DNA from: Pseudomonadota bacterium
GTDB lineage: Bacteria; Pseudomonadota; Gammaproteobacteria; Steroidobacterales; Steroidobacteraceae
Assembly: GCA_037200975.1 (NCBI GenBank)
Contig: JBBCGI010000001.1
Coordinates: 2,108,001 to 2,172,000 of the forward strand
Length of the DNA stretch: 64,000 bases
Direction: 5' to 3'
Positions 21,201-30,060 of this stretch are shown here, piece after piece. Made by a program: the position numbers and the translations under genes. The notes beneath the pieces were generated by a model. That model made no database searches. It had not been told where the DNA came from and saw only the letters and a program-made list of their open reading frames with translations. The stretch's first letter is position 1. Every line of letters begins with the position of its first letter.

Positions 21201-21566
21201 TACGGTGCGGACGGAAAGCTGCTGCCGGACAGCGCGCTCACCGCAGGCGACATCACGCGCTTCGGCCTGCGCGCCGACGTTGTCGTGCTTTCGGGGTGTG
21301 CGACCGGCGATGGCAGCGAATTGCGCGGCGAGGGAGTGCTCGGTCTCACTTACGGATTTCTAGCCAACGGTTCCCGTTCGGTGGTCGCGGCACTGTGGCC
21401 CATCGAAGACGCGTCGACAGCGCGACTCATGAGTGAGTTTTACCGCGCGTACAAGGCGTCCGGGAACGCGGCGGAAGCGCTGCGCACCGCCCAGCTGCGG
21501 GTGCGCGCCAGTGCGTCGCCGTCGGTCTGGTCGAGTTTCGTGGTGCGTGCCAATCAGTTTCCGTGA
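18267..21566 (+). CDS. TPR-CHAT caspase-like protease, predicted lipoprotein (copy 2)
   Basis: 1099 residues, colinear paralogue of the upstream gene. Signal peptide with lipobox VNAC (Cys35); a beta-rich N-domain (DPVVEFSTEADVSGDEQPPI, GAYLIEVREREIDVRV); TPR-like repeats including LANYGFALISLGDFDRALEVHTEAL; a helical linker; a CHAT domain with His961 (LHFATHA) and Cys1011 (VVLSGCATG), then GEGVLGLTYGFLANGS. Both dyad residues are intact. It has its own upstream element set, so it need not depend on read-through. The start ATG has only a weak ribosome-binding site. Substrate unknown; the small exported protein and S8 protease downstream are candidates. Confidence 0.88.
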   Translation: MSVRDRVAIFLETFSRIGVPQVVVCVAFVMGVNACSNGVRQDPVVEFSTEADVSGDEQPPITRDLQPGAYLIEVREREIDVRVIIDAGVTHAELEDKTPRHGSLFKVVSLDAPGQLRVRLRSVDHRTKRGHATLRIARWKRGLRASPSDLELGFQVFGEAFEQTAIGKPEAAARAADRMHEAITRFEAARDDAARAAAAYELANVQYLSDEWPAAVRATETATEAYAAIDDDAGVQNAAALRAAIELEIASGMNPGTQRAEQKGMYEAADRRLAEAAKFFGARGMPVRAEYAVNMRGIRALNVGDYDSADEFFSQAVEMAVANKDISEQAKSLGNLAWVRYRRGFVAQSALEYEKLLPVIDKDLQPYTYAVLLANYGFALISLGDFDRALEVHTEALELFTKVDDHDERATELAALGSLYFQMGDAERALETLRSAIVAQEQVSDTRGLAMTLRVAGNVSSALGLHEQSLDYLRKSARIDANPNGVARTGALIAGELRALGKLGAAEDELASPLAFPNSIVQASALKERAYIRLAQGDERAAIEDLRAADKQFVAFGFEFDRIDTNTELSRLLLARKDFAAAGAAADEAIAIVSRIRAKSANPEWRARFLSARYSPFEARIAVDLADVEGNPEDAVWRAFRTAEDVRARSLADELAFDVRGGMRTDDANAEALRARLTSQQLRLEARMQRQDADDAGTLEVRRAIEETRALIDRHRLTQGGIAAGEHVLAASLQQVQKRLPAHTAVLAYFVGDTASHAWLLSKRGLRHSTLPGREVLQRAVDDAIEEIRRAKAGDKAQRKLSAMLFGQLLEQSGEKRMLVIPDGLLNSVPFAALPFAANEPAALLDRFVLSYAPSLTLALMPPRAASAHTARAAVVSDPVYAPDDRRLQLASSASGGNFRGPPPPSANQLTRLPYSAMEATAVVKAFGSADTLQLSGFDATIAQVRQLAANNLAVLHFATHARARRDSPEQSALYLSEYGADGKLLPDSALTAGDITRFGLRADVVVLSGCATGDGSELRGEGVLGLTYGFLANGSRSVVAALWPIEDASTARLMSEFYRAYKASGNAAEALRTAQLRVRASASPSVWSSFVVRANQFP

Positions 21567-21617
21567 TGGCCGCATTTTTTGATCAACAAACGGCTGCATC
21601 AAGGAGAGGTATCACTC

Positions 21618-22184
21618 ATGAACTGGAACCCAATCAATCGCGGCAGGAAGCTTGGCATCTCGCTTCTGACCGCAGCGCTGACATTGAGCGCGGCACCATC
21701 GCTCGCGGGTGACGCGAAGCTGGACGAGACCCTGACGGGCTGGGTCGGCAGGGAATACACGATCGACACATCGACGATCAACGACCACATCCCGATCGGC
21801 GGCAAGATGACGTTCGTATTCGACTCGGACGACAACGTGATTCGAGTCTGTACGCGCACCGCCGCGAATCAGAGCCAACCGTGGCGCATGGATTTCGCGG
21901 TTCCTTGCGGCGTCACGCTCACGTTCACGCGCGGCACGCGTTATTGCACGCTCGAGGATGTAAAAGCCGGCAACGCCGAGGTACTTTCAAGTTGCCATCG
22001 CCTGCGAAGCCGCGACATCGCGATGCGGCCCGCCAAGGTGAAGGGTGCGGTCGAACTCAACGACATGATCGTGTTTTTCGTCCAGGGTGAAGGCGGAGAA
22101 CGCGTCATTTCGATCCTCGTGGACTCGCCGTCACGCGTTACGGAGAACGGTCAGGCCACGGGCAAGGGCGGCGGCGGCGGCTGA
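21618..22184 (+). CDS. Small exported protein in the CHAT cluster
   Basis: 188 residues, no family recognised. The ATG at 21618 follows the strong ribosome-binding site AAGGAGAGG. Signal peptide to about residue 30 (TLSAAPSLAGDA), then a compact, probably beta-rich domain with four cysteines (RVCTR, VPCGV, RYCTL, SSCHR), which could form two disulfides in the periplasm, and a glycine-rich end (GKGGGGG). It lies 51 nt after CHAT copy 2 and 2 nt before the S8 gene. Context suggests a substrate, inhibitor or sensor for the neighbouring proteases; this is inference. Confidence 0.7.
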   Translation: MNWNPINRGRKLGISLLTAALTLSAAPSLAGDAKLDETLTGWVGREYTIDTSTINDHIPIGGKMTFVFDSDDNVIRVCTRTAANQSQPWRMDFAVPCGVTLTFTRGTRYCTLEDVKAGNAEVLSSCHRLRSRDIAMRPAKVKGAVELNDMIVFFVQGEGGERVISILVDSPSRVTENGQATGKGGGGG

Positions 22185-22186
22185 CA

Positions 22187-23734
22187 TTGCGCTCGCCATC
22201 GCGGCGACTGGTCGCGCTGCTGAGTCCGCTAATCGCGGCAAGCTGCGGCGTATCGCTTGCGTTGGCGAGTTCTCCTCACCTTTGCACTAACGATGAATCT
22301 TGGGTCGCGGGTGGGCAGCGTGCCCCACCCGCGGTCGCAAGTTATCTGGATTCTCTCGGCGACCGGCCGTTCGACCTGCGGGCCGCCTGCGCGCTGTGGG
22401 CCGGCAGTTTCTCCAAACGCCATCTCGCCGCCGCGAACGGCCAGTCGAAATCGAATCCGGTCGCCGCGCGTCTGATCATCTTCCCCAGCGAGGGGACCAA
22501 TCTTCGCCAGCTCATCGACCGGCTCAAGCAGACCGGACGCGTGCGCGGCATCGAGCGCTCCCGCAATTTCGTCGTCGCCGAGTTCTCGCGTCGCATGTCG
22601 ACACGGGAGCTGCGGCTGGTGCTGGACGCGCCGCAGATCGAGTACGCGGAGCCCGATTGCGACGGCCCGGATTTCCTGACGACGTCTATGGAGCTCGAGG
22701 CAAAGGACTCCTCGATCCGCAATTGCTGGCAACGCACGGCGCGCGCCACGTACCCGAACGATCCGTGCATGGATGAGCTCTGGGGTCACACCAAGATAGG
22801 CTGGGACTCTGGAGTCGCCGCCCGCTCGCTGCCCCGCCTGGTCGCGATACTCGATTCGGGCATCGATGCGGCCCATCAGGATCTCGGCACGGGTGTCGTG
22901 CTGCGGATGGTTTCTCACGAGTCACCGCATTCGCAGGGCGGCCAGCTCAACGCGCGGTGCGCAACCAGCGGACGCTGTTATCCCCACGGCACCGAAATGG
23001 CCGGCACGATCGGCGGCCGCATGGACAACGGAATCGGAATCGTTGGGGTCGCTCCCAATAGCCAGCTGTTGCCCATCGTCATAAGCCGTATCGACCACGG
23101 CCTCCTCGGAAGGCTTTCGACGATCGCGGCCGGCATCGACGCGGCGGTTCTGGACGACGCGGACATCATCAACATAAGTGCGAAGTGGCCCGTGGACAGT
23201 CGCGCCATTTCCCAGGCCGTCAGCAATGCGGTCGGCGGCAAAGCTGCGAACCGCCGCCTGCTCATCACCGGGTACGCGACCAGCCTCGACATCGACGAGA
23301 CGGTGCGGGAGTACTTCCCCTCGCAGTATCGGTGCATACCCGGGGTGCTCGCCGCCGTCCCCGCCGACATGCGCGGCCACGATCTGTTCAATCCTAAGGG
23401 ACGACCAGATCCCGACGACGGACGGATTCAGGCTCCCGGCGTGGACATCGTGGTGACAACCACAGAGAATTCCGAGCAAGGTTACGCACTGTCCGGGTCG
23501 GCGGGAGCTTCGAGCGCCGCGGCCTATGTTTCCGGTGCGGTAGCTCTCGTCTGGGGCAGCCCGCCGCTGAACACATGCGACGCCCAGCAGATAAAACAAC
23601 TGCTGTTCTGCAGGAGCAAGAGCAGCGCTTCCACGCGGTATCCATGGGTCCATGTCGAATTCCTCCGTGAGCTCGCGAAAGTCGATCCCGGCGCGGACTG
23701 CCGTGGCGCCATGGAGGCGCTCGGATGCAACTAA
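22187..23734 (+). CDS. S8 (subtilisin-like) serine protease with altered motifs
   Basis: 515 residues starting at a TTG 2 nt after the previous stop; no better start is seen. Hydrophobic N-terminus (LVALLSPLIAASCGVSLALAS), then a pro-region with an inhibitor-I9-like pattern (ARLIIFPSEGTNLRQLI...IEYAEPDCDGPDF), then a subtilisin domain. Catalytic triad: Asp223 (VAILDSGID), His267 (YPHGTEMAG) and Ser442 in GASSAAAYVSG. The usual GTSMAAP proline is Ala, and where AAGN normally supplies the oxyanion Asn the sequence reads LLITGYATS. Part of the tight run from 21618 to 25204. Probably exported, activity uncertain. Confidence 0.82.
   Translation: MRSPSRRLVALLSPLIAASCGVSLALASSPHLCTNDESWVAGGQRAPPAVASYLDSLGDRPFDLRAACALWAGSFSKRHLAAANGQSKSNPVAARLIIFPSEGTNLRQLIDRLKQTGRVRGIERSRNFVVAEFSRRMSTRELRLVLDAPQIEYAEPDCDGPDFLTTSMELEAKDSSIRNCWQRTARATYPNDPCMDELWGHTKIGWDSGVAARSLPRLVAILDSGIDAAHQDLGTGVVLRMVSHESPHSQGGQLNARCATSGRCYPHGTEMAGTIGGRMDNGIGIVGVAPNSQLLPIVISRIDHGLLGRLSTIAAGIDAAVLDDADIINISAKWPVDSRAISQAVSNAVGGKAANRRLLITGYATSLDIDETVREYFPSQYRCIPGVLAAVPADMRGHDLFNPKGRPDPDDGRIQAPGVDIVVTTTENSEQGYALSGSAGASSAAAYVSGAVALVWGSPPLNTCDAQQIKQLLFCRSKSSASTRYPWVHVEFLRELAKVDPGADCRGAMEALGCN
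22305..22332. repeat. GC-rich palindrome inside the S8 protease coding region
   Basis: Arms CGCGGGTGGG (22305-22314) and CCCACCCGCG (22323-22332) are perfect 10-bp complements around an 8-nt centre, located in the poorly conserved part between signal peptide and pro-region. It resembles the G/C-rich cores of the palindromes elsewhere in the window, but the length is not enough to prove kinship. Confidence 0.45.
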
Positions 23735-23755
23735 CTACCGCGGCGCGGGTGTCGC

Positions 23756-24424
23756 TTGAGCACGGCACCGGTCGACGAGATCGAACGCATCGTCGCCGCC
23801 GCCTTGGCCGGCGACGCGCGGGCTGAATCGCAAATGCTGGTTGCGTTGCGTCCGGGTGTCCTGGCGGTGCTGAGATTCGGCGCCTTTCATCGCTGGATCG
23901 ATCCCGAGGACCTCGCGCAGGAGACCCTGCATATCGTCATCGAGCGCGTCCGCGCGCGCACCATCGACGACCCACGCAAGGTGTTCGCCTTCGCCGCGGC
24001 GACGGCGCGCAATCTCGCGCTCAACGCGGCGCGCAAGATGCTGCGGCAGCAGACGGTCGTCGACTCGGAGCTCATCGATGAGCTGGCGCACAACCTCGAG
24101 ATGGAGCCGAGCGATCTGTCCGACTCCGACGACCGCCATCTTGCCCAGTCGGTCGCGGATCTCATCGAAGAGCTACCCACCGAGCGCGACCGGCAGGTCA
24201 TCGTCCGCTTCTATCTAGATGGAACGGACAAGCAGCAGCTGTGCCGGGACCTCGGACTTTCCCCTAAGCATTTCGACCGCGTGCTGATGCGCGCGCGCAG
24301 CCGGCTGCGCACCATCATTGAGCGGCGCGCGCCTCACCTGGCCCTTTTCCCGCGAATCACAGCAATTTTGTTGCCCTTGGCGCTGTCTTTCACATTTTGG
24401 GTGAGACATTTTGGCCCCTGGTGA
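23756..24424 (+). CDS. ECF-like sigma factor with hydrophobic C-terminal segment
   Basis: 222 residues from a TTG 21 nt after the S8 stop. Region 2 is seen in FHRWIDPEDLAQETLHIVIERV and FAFAAATARNLALNAARKML; region 4 in ELPTERDRQVIVRFYLDGTDKQQLCRDLGLSPKHFDRVLMRARSRL. Unlike ordinary ECF sigma factors the protein continues with about 28 residues (RAPHLALFPRITAILLPLALSFTFWVRHFGPW, residues 192-222 approx.) that could span or touch the membrane. The partner gene follows after 12 nt. The two CHAT upstream regions are possible targets. Confidence 0.83.
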   Translation: MSTAPVDEIERIVAAALAGDARAESQMLVALRPGVLAVLRFGAFHRWIDPEDLAQETLHIVIERVRARTIDDPRKVFAFAAATARNLALNAARKMLRQQTVVDSELIDELAHNLEMEPSDLSDSDDRHLAQSVADLIEELPTERDRQVIVRFYLDGTDKQQLCRDLGLSPKHFDRVLMRARSRLRTIIERRAPHLALFPRITAILLPLALSFTFWVRHFGPW

Positions 24425-24436
24425 CACAACTCACTC

Positions 24437-25204
24437 ATGAAGTCTCTCGATCAGAATTCTCTCGAAGAGCAGACGAAGCTGGTCTCGCGTTATGTCGCGG
24501 GCGACCTGTCCCGTTCCGAACGCGCCGAGTTCGAGGCCTGGCTAGTTGCGTCCCCCGAGCTGTCCGCCGAGGTCGAGATGGAACGCCGGCTGCGGCGTGG
24601 CATCGCGAGTGCGGCGCGGCGCGGCTGGCTGAAGCGCGGCGCCGCCATTGAGCCGTTGACGCCCAGCCATCGCTGGCGCGGCGCGATTGCCGCCAGCTTC
24701 GTGCTCGGACTCGTGGCGCTCGGTCTGTCCCTGGTGCTGCCGCAACGAAACGCCGAGCAGATCGCGTCCGTCACGGCCGCCGAGCAACGCGAATCATCCC
24801 ACCGGATGGCCTCGCGCACCGTGCGGCTCGCATCGGTTCGCGGCATTGCCAGCCAGCCAGATCTGGTTTTTGCGCCGGCTGACGCGCCGGCCAAACTGGT
24901 GTTGGAGCCGGACGTCGTCGTCCTCACCTGCGAAGACGGCAGCATGTTGCTCGAGTGCGGGGGCGGTGCCGCTCCGTACACGCCGCAGTACCCGGAATAC
25001 GAGATCGAGCTCGTCAAGCGCAGCAACTCGAGGCTGGTTTTCCGTTCGGCGCGGCAGGCGCCGGTGGCCCGCAACCAGTTGTCGTTCGAGCTGCTCGACG
25101 TTGGCGAGCTCGAGGTGGGCAACTACGACCTGATCGTCCGGGGCCACGCTCCCGACCACGAGGAAGTCGTGGCCAGATACTGGTTACGCGTCAACGCGAA
25201 GTAG
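24437..25204 (+). CDS. Membrane-anchored anti-sigma-like protein
   Basis: 255 residues. The cytoplasmic N-domain (about 1-60, LVSRYVAGDLSRSERAEFEAWLVASPELSAEVEMERRLRR) has the anti-sigma pattern without the zinc-binding HxxxCxxC. One transmembrane helix is at about 82-101, followed by a C-terminal domain of about 150 residues, predicted beta-rich, on the outer side of the membrane. Located 12 nt after the sigma gene, so very likely its regulator. The outer domain would be the natural place to receive a proteolytic or binding signal from the exported CHAT/S8 proteins; this is inference. Confidence 0.72.
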   Translation: MKSLDQNSLEEQTKLVSRYVAGDLSRSERAEFEAWLVASPELSAEVEMERRLRRGIASAARRGWLKRGAAIEPLTPSHRWRGAIAASFVLGLVALGLSLVLPQRNAEQIASVTAAEQRESSHRMASRTVRLASVRGIASQPDLVFAPADAPAKLVLEPDVVVLTCEDGSMLLECGGGAAPYTPQYPEYEIELVKRSNSRLVFRSARQAPVARNQLSFELLDVGELEVGNYDLIVRGHAPDHEEVVARYWLRVNAK

Positions 25205-25954
25205 TTAGCTCAGGTACTTCCGGATCCGCGCGTGCAGCGGCGAATGCCTGGGGAAGTGCGCGCGCAGGTATTCCATCTGATCGGCGAGCACGCGCCGGCC
25301 CTTCAGGAAAATGTACTCCGCGTAGGTCGGCGTGAACGGCACCGCGATCAGCTGCATCTTTGCCTGCTCGGGCGTTCGCGACGCCTTGAGGTTGTTGCAG
25401 CGGCGGCACGCTGCCACCACGTTCATCCACACGTCCCGGCCGCCCTGGCTGAACGGGCGGATGTGATCGCGCGACAACTCGCGCACCGGGAAACGCTGCG
25501 CGCAGTACAGGCAGAAATGAGCATCACGCCGGAACAACGTCTGGTTGTTGAGCGGCGGCACGTAATCCTGGCGCGTATTGCCGGGGTTGCCGGTGTGCCC
25601 GACGGTTGCGACGATGGAATTCACCTCGAGCACGGTGCGAAAACCCGTGAGTGCGCTCACGCCGCCGTACAGCTTGAATAGCGGGCTGCCGCAGGTATAC
25701 GCCACCTGCTCCTGGTGATAGAGCCGCGCGGCTTCCTTGTAGTCGATCCATTCGAGCGGCATTCCGGACACGTCCGTGCGCAGGACGAGCTGGGAGAGCG
25801 CACGGGCAGTATTGCCCGCGATGAGCTGCAGATCGGGATGCAGCTGCGACGAATACCCGTCATCTGCTTTTTCTAGGTCGATGCCCAACATGAGGCATGT
25901 AAGATAGACCAGTCGTGTGCGAGAATTCAACGTCGCAAGACATTCATTTAACAC
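25205..25954 (-). CDS. HNH endonuclease
   Basis: 249 residues. A zinc-stabilised HNH module near residues 145-200 reads CLYCAQRFPVRELSRDHIRPFSQGG, then WMNVVAACRRCNNLKASRTPEQA, giving the CxxC...DH...N...CxxC...N pattern. The N-terminal 80 residues are less certain, and translation may start at the internal Met of MPLEWIDYKEA. This type of HNH protein is widespread on proteobacterial chromosomes without a clear role. It ends immediately next to the stop of the anti-sigma-like gene. No restriction-modification partner is nearby. Confidence 0.82.
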   Translation of the reverse strand: MLNECLATLNSRTRLVYLTCLMLGIDLEKADDGYSSQLHPDLQLIAGNTARALSQLVLRTDVSGMPLEWIDYKEAARLYHQEQVAYTCGSPLFKLYGGVSALTGFRTVLEVNSIVATVGHTGNPGNTRQDYVPPLNNQTLFRRDAHFCLYCAQRFPVRELSRDHIRPFSQGGRDVWMNVVAACRRCNNLKASRTPEQAKMQLIAVPFTPTYAEYIFLKGRRVLADQMEYLRAHFPRHSPLHARIRKYLS

Positions 25955-26021
25955 AGGAAAAGAAGGCCTTTGGTGACATAGCCACAGGCCTCGTCCTTAG
26001 AAGTACGGGGAGTCAAGCCCA

Positions 26022-27149
26022 ATGCCGATCACGATAGGCGCGCTGCGAGAGAGCGCGCCCGGTGAAACTCGCGTCAGCCTCGTGCCCGAGGTGGTCGACA
26101 AGTTCATTGCCACGGGTGCGCGCGTGGTGCTCGAGCCGGGCGCCGGCGTGCGAGCCCAGTTCCCGGACGCCCTCTATAAAAAGGGCGAATGGGCCAGCAG
26201 CTCGAGCGCGATCCTGTCGCAGGCGGACGTGTTGCTGACCGTCGCCCCGCTCAGCCTCGAGCAGATCGGGCAGCTAAAACCCGGCGCGGTGGTCGTAGGA
26301 TTCATGCAGGCGCATGCCCGTAAAGAAGAGGTGAAAGCGCTGCGCGACCGCAAGATCACCAGCTTCGCCGTCGAGCTGATCCCGCGCATTTCGCGCGCGC
26401 AATCGATGGACGCCCTGTCGTCCCAGGCCTCGCTGGCCGGCTACAAGGCCGTGCTGATCGCGGCCAACAACCTCGAAAAGTTCATGCCCATGCTCACCAC
26501 CGCGGCCGGCACGATCCGCCCGTCGCAGGCGCTGATCATCGGTGCCGGTGTCGCGGGCCTGCAGGCCATTGCCACCGCCCGCCGGCTGGGGGCGGTCGTC
26601 GAGGCGTATGACGTGCGTAGCGCAACGCGCGAACAGGTGAAGTCGCTGGGCGCCAAGTTCGTCGAGACGGGCGTCAGCGCCGATGGTGTCGGCGGCTACG
26701 CTCGCGAGCTCACGCCCGAGGAAAAGGCCAAACAGCAGGAAGCGCTCGATGCGCGCATCGGCGCCGCCGATGCAGTCATCGCCACCGCGTCCGTGCCGGG
26801 CCGCAAGGCGCCGGTCATCATTTCGAAGGCGGCGGTCGAACGCATGCGCGCCGGTTCGGTGATCGTCGACATCGCCGCCGAACAGGGCGGCAATTGCGAG
26901 CTGACCCGCGCGGGAGAAACCGTCGTCCACCAGGGCGTGAAGATCATCGGGCCGGTGAATCTGGCCGGCACGCTTGCCTACAACGCCAGCGAGATGTACG
27001 CCCGCAACTTGCTCAACTTCCTGAAGCCCGCCATCGACAAGGCGGGTGAGCTCAAGATCGACTGGGCCGATGAAGTATTCGCCGGCGCCGTGCTCACGCA
27101 CGACGGCGCGATCAAACATGAAGCCACCCGGAAAGCGGTGGAGGGTTAA
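26022..27149 (+). CDS. pntAA: NAD(P) transhydrogenase subunit alpha part 1
   Basis: 375 residues, cytoplasmic NAD(H)-binding subunit of the proton-translocating transhydrogenase. AlaDH/PNT N-domain: ALRESAPGETRVSLVPEVV; Rossmann domain: ALIIGAGVAGLQAIATARRLGAVVEAYDVR; the REQVKSLGAKFVE and EQGGNCE regions are typical. The complex moves hydride from NADH to NADP+ driven by proton entry. Here the alpha chain is split in two genes, as in Rhodospirillum, rather than fused as in E. coli. First gene of a three-gene operon. Confidence 0.96.
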   Translation: MPITIGALRESAPGETRVSLVPEVVDKFIATGARVVLEPGAGVRAQFPDALYKKGEWASSSSAILSQADVLLTVAPLSLEQIGQLKPGAVVVGFMQAHARKEEVKALRDRKITSFAVELIPRISRAQSMDALSSQASLAGYKAVLIAANNLEKFMPMLTTAAGTIRPSQALIIGAGVAGLQAIATARRLGAVVEAYDVRSATREQVKSLGAKFVETGVSADGVGGYARELTPEEKAKQQEALDARIGAADAVIATASVPGRKAPVIISKAAVERMRAGSVIVDIAAEQGGNCELTRAGETVVHQGVKIIGPVNLAGTLAYNASEMYARNLLNFLKPAIDKAGELKIDWADEVFAGAVLTHDGAIKHEATRKAVEG

Positions 27150-27153
27150 TCAG

Positions 27154-27458
27154 ATGACTGGAATCGTTGCGCTTTACATCTTCATGCTCGCGGCCTTCAC
27201 CGGCTACGAGATCATCGCCAAGGTGCCGGTGATCCTGCATACGCCGCTCATGTCGGGCTCGAACTTCGTGCATGGCATCGTGCTGGTCGGCGCCATGGTC
27301 GCGCTCGGTGGCGCGGTCACGCCGCTCGAGAAGATCATCGGTTTCGTCGGTGTGTTGCTGGCCGCCGGCAACGCCGTCGGCGGTTACGTCGTCACCGAAA
27401 GAATGCTGGAGATGTTCAAGTCCTCCGGCGCGAAGAAAAAGACCGGAGGCGGTCACTA

Positions 27459-27459
<1 letters not shown>
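27154..27459 (+). CDS. pntAB: NAD(P) transhydrogenase subunit alpha part 2
   Basis: 101 residues with three membrane helices: ALYIFMLAAFTGYEIIAKV, SNFVHGIVLVGAMVALGGAV and IIGFVGVLLAAGNAVGGYVVTERML. It is the separate membrane segment of the alpha chain and contributes to the proton channel. ATG at 27154, 4 nt after the pntAA stop. The stop codon shares one base with the pntB start (TAATG), indicating translational coupling. Confidence 0.95.
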
Positions 27460-28892
<1,433 letters not shown>

Positions 28893-28900
28893 GGGTGCCG

Positions 28901-28970
28901 CGCCTGAAGGTGCCGGGTGGGGAAAGTGGGGAGTCCTCTCCCCACTTTCCCCACCCGGCACCTTCAGGCG
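28901..28970. repeat. Perfect 33-bp palindrome, G/A-rich family
   Basis: Arms 28901-28933 and 28938-28970 are perfectly complementary around the 4-nt loop TCCT. The element starts 8 nt after the pntB stop, and its right arm contains the stop codon (28964-28966) of the convergent YqhA-type gene. The arm core GTGCCGGGTGGGGAAAGTGG is shared with the palindrome at 34240-34319. It can serve as a bidirectional terminator, but the shared core points to a dispersed repeat family. Confidence 0.88.
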
Positions 28971-29506
28971 GTCGGCGAATGGTCGCGGTGTTTGGCGAAC
29001 GACATCTTGTCGAGCACGCCGAGCAACACGGCGGACACCACGAAGGTCATGTGGAGAATGATGTACCACATGATCTTTTCGTTATCGGTGTTCTCGGCCT
29101 GCATGAAAATGCGCAGCAGGTGAATCGAGGAGATCGCGACGATGCTCGCGGCGACCTTGAGCTTGAGCGTTCCGGCATCGAGCTTGCCGAAGCCCAGGGT
29201 GTCGCTGCCCTTCGTATCGATGCTCGATACGAAGTTCTCGTAGCCGGAGAACATCACCATCACGATGAGACTGCCGACCAGCGCGATGTCGATCATCGAC
29301 AGCACGATGAGCACCAGGTCGGATTCTTCCATCGTGAGCAGGTGCTGGAACACGTGCCAGGCTTCCTGGAAAAATTTCACACCCAGCGCCAATAACGCCA
29401 GCGACAGCCCGAGGAATATCGGCGCAAGAATCCAGCGCGACGCAAACAACGCGCGTTCGATGATCTCTTCCAGCTTGGAACCCACTGCCCGCTCCTCGGA
29501 TTTCAT
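28964..29506 (-). CDS. YqhA / UPF0114 family membrane protein
   Basis: 180 residues. Three or four hydrophobic segments are visible: [63 protein letters not shown] and [20 protein letters not shown]. The SGYENFVS stretch and overall length match the UPF0114 family. Function is not established. Start at the ATG complementary to 29504-29506; the longer open frame overlaps a divergent gene. The last codons and stop lie within a palindromic repeat. Confidence 0.85.
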   Translation of the reverse strand: MKSEERAVGSKLEEIIERALFASRWILAPIFLGLSLALLALGVKFFQEAWHVFQHLLTMEESDLVLIVLSMIDIALVGSLIVMVMFSGYENFVSSIDTKGSDTLGFGKLDAGTLKLKVAASIVAISSIHLLRIFMQAENTDNEKIMWYIILHMTFVVSAVLLGVLDKMSFAKHRDHSPTA

Positions 29507-29570
29507 GGCGCGCGTATTGTAGCCATACGGCCGTGCTTGTAGGCTCGACCGGACATCACGAGGGGGTTTC

Positions 29571-30056
29571 ATGATCACGCGCCGAGATTTGATTGCCGCA
29601 TCCATCGCGGCCGCCGTCACATTCGCCTGCGTCACCGTCGCCAATACGCCGTCACAGGTCCTCGATTCGACCGCCTGGGCGTGGAAGGACATGGTGGTCA
29701 GGAAGACCGAGGTCGGCGAACGCCGCGACATCGTCGATCAGGCGACGCGCACGCTCGACCGGCTCGAGATGCACATCACCACGCTCAATCCGCACACCGC
29801 ATCGCACCCGCCGCATACGCATCCGAACGAAGAGATGGTCATCGTCAAGGAAGGCACGCTGCAGGCGCACGTCAACGGCAAGGAAGTCGTGGTGAACGCG
29901 GGTGGCATCCTGTTCTATGCGTCCATGCAGCCGCATGCGGTGCAGAACATCGGCGATTCGCCGGCGACGTATTACGTGATCAACTGGGCGACGCCGGCTT
30001 CGGCCGCGGCCGGCAAGAAGATCCCCAAAACCCCGGCGCCGGAGGCGGCGAAGTAG
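29571..30056 (+). CDS. Exported cupin-domain protein
   Basis: 161 residues. The N-terminus [24 protein letters not shown] looks like a twin-arginine-type signal (TRRDLI) with hydrophobic core. The cupin barrel has motif 1 [22 protein letters not shown] (two His, Glu) and motif 2 with [18 protein letters not shown], so a metal site is likely intact. Could be a periplasmic sugar- or quercetin-type dioxygenase homologue; substrate unknown. The tail is Ala/Pro/Lys-rich. Convergent with the DUF3106 gene, 4 nt between stops. Confidence 0.8.
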   Translation: MITRRDLIAASIAAAVTFACVTVANTPSQVLDSTAWAWKDMVVRKTEVGERRDIVDQATRTLDRLEMHITTLNPHTASHPPHTHPNEEMVIVKEGTLQAHVNGKEVVVNAGGILFYASMQPHAVQNIGDSPATYYVINWATPASAAAGKKIPKTPAPEAAK

Positions 30057-30060
30057 TTAG

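Noticed and set aside
25205-25954. HNH gene as part of a restriction-modification or phage module
   Set aside because: No methyltransferase, terminase or capsid genes are nearby; neighbours are chromosomal housekeeping genes.
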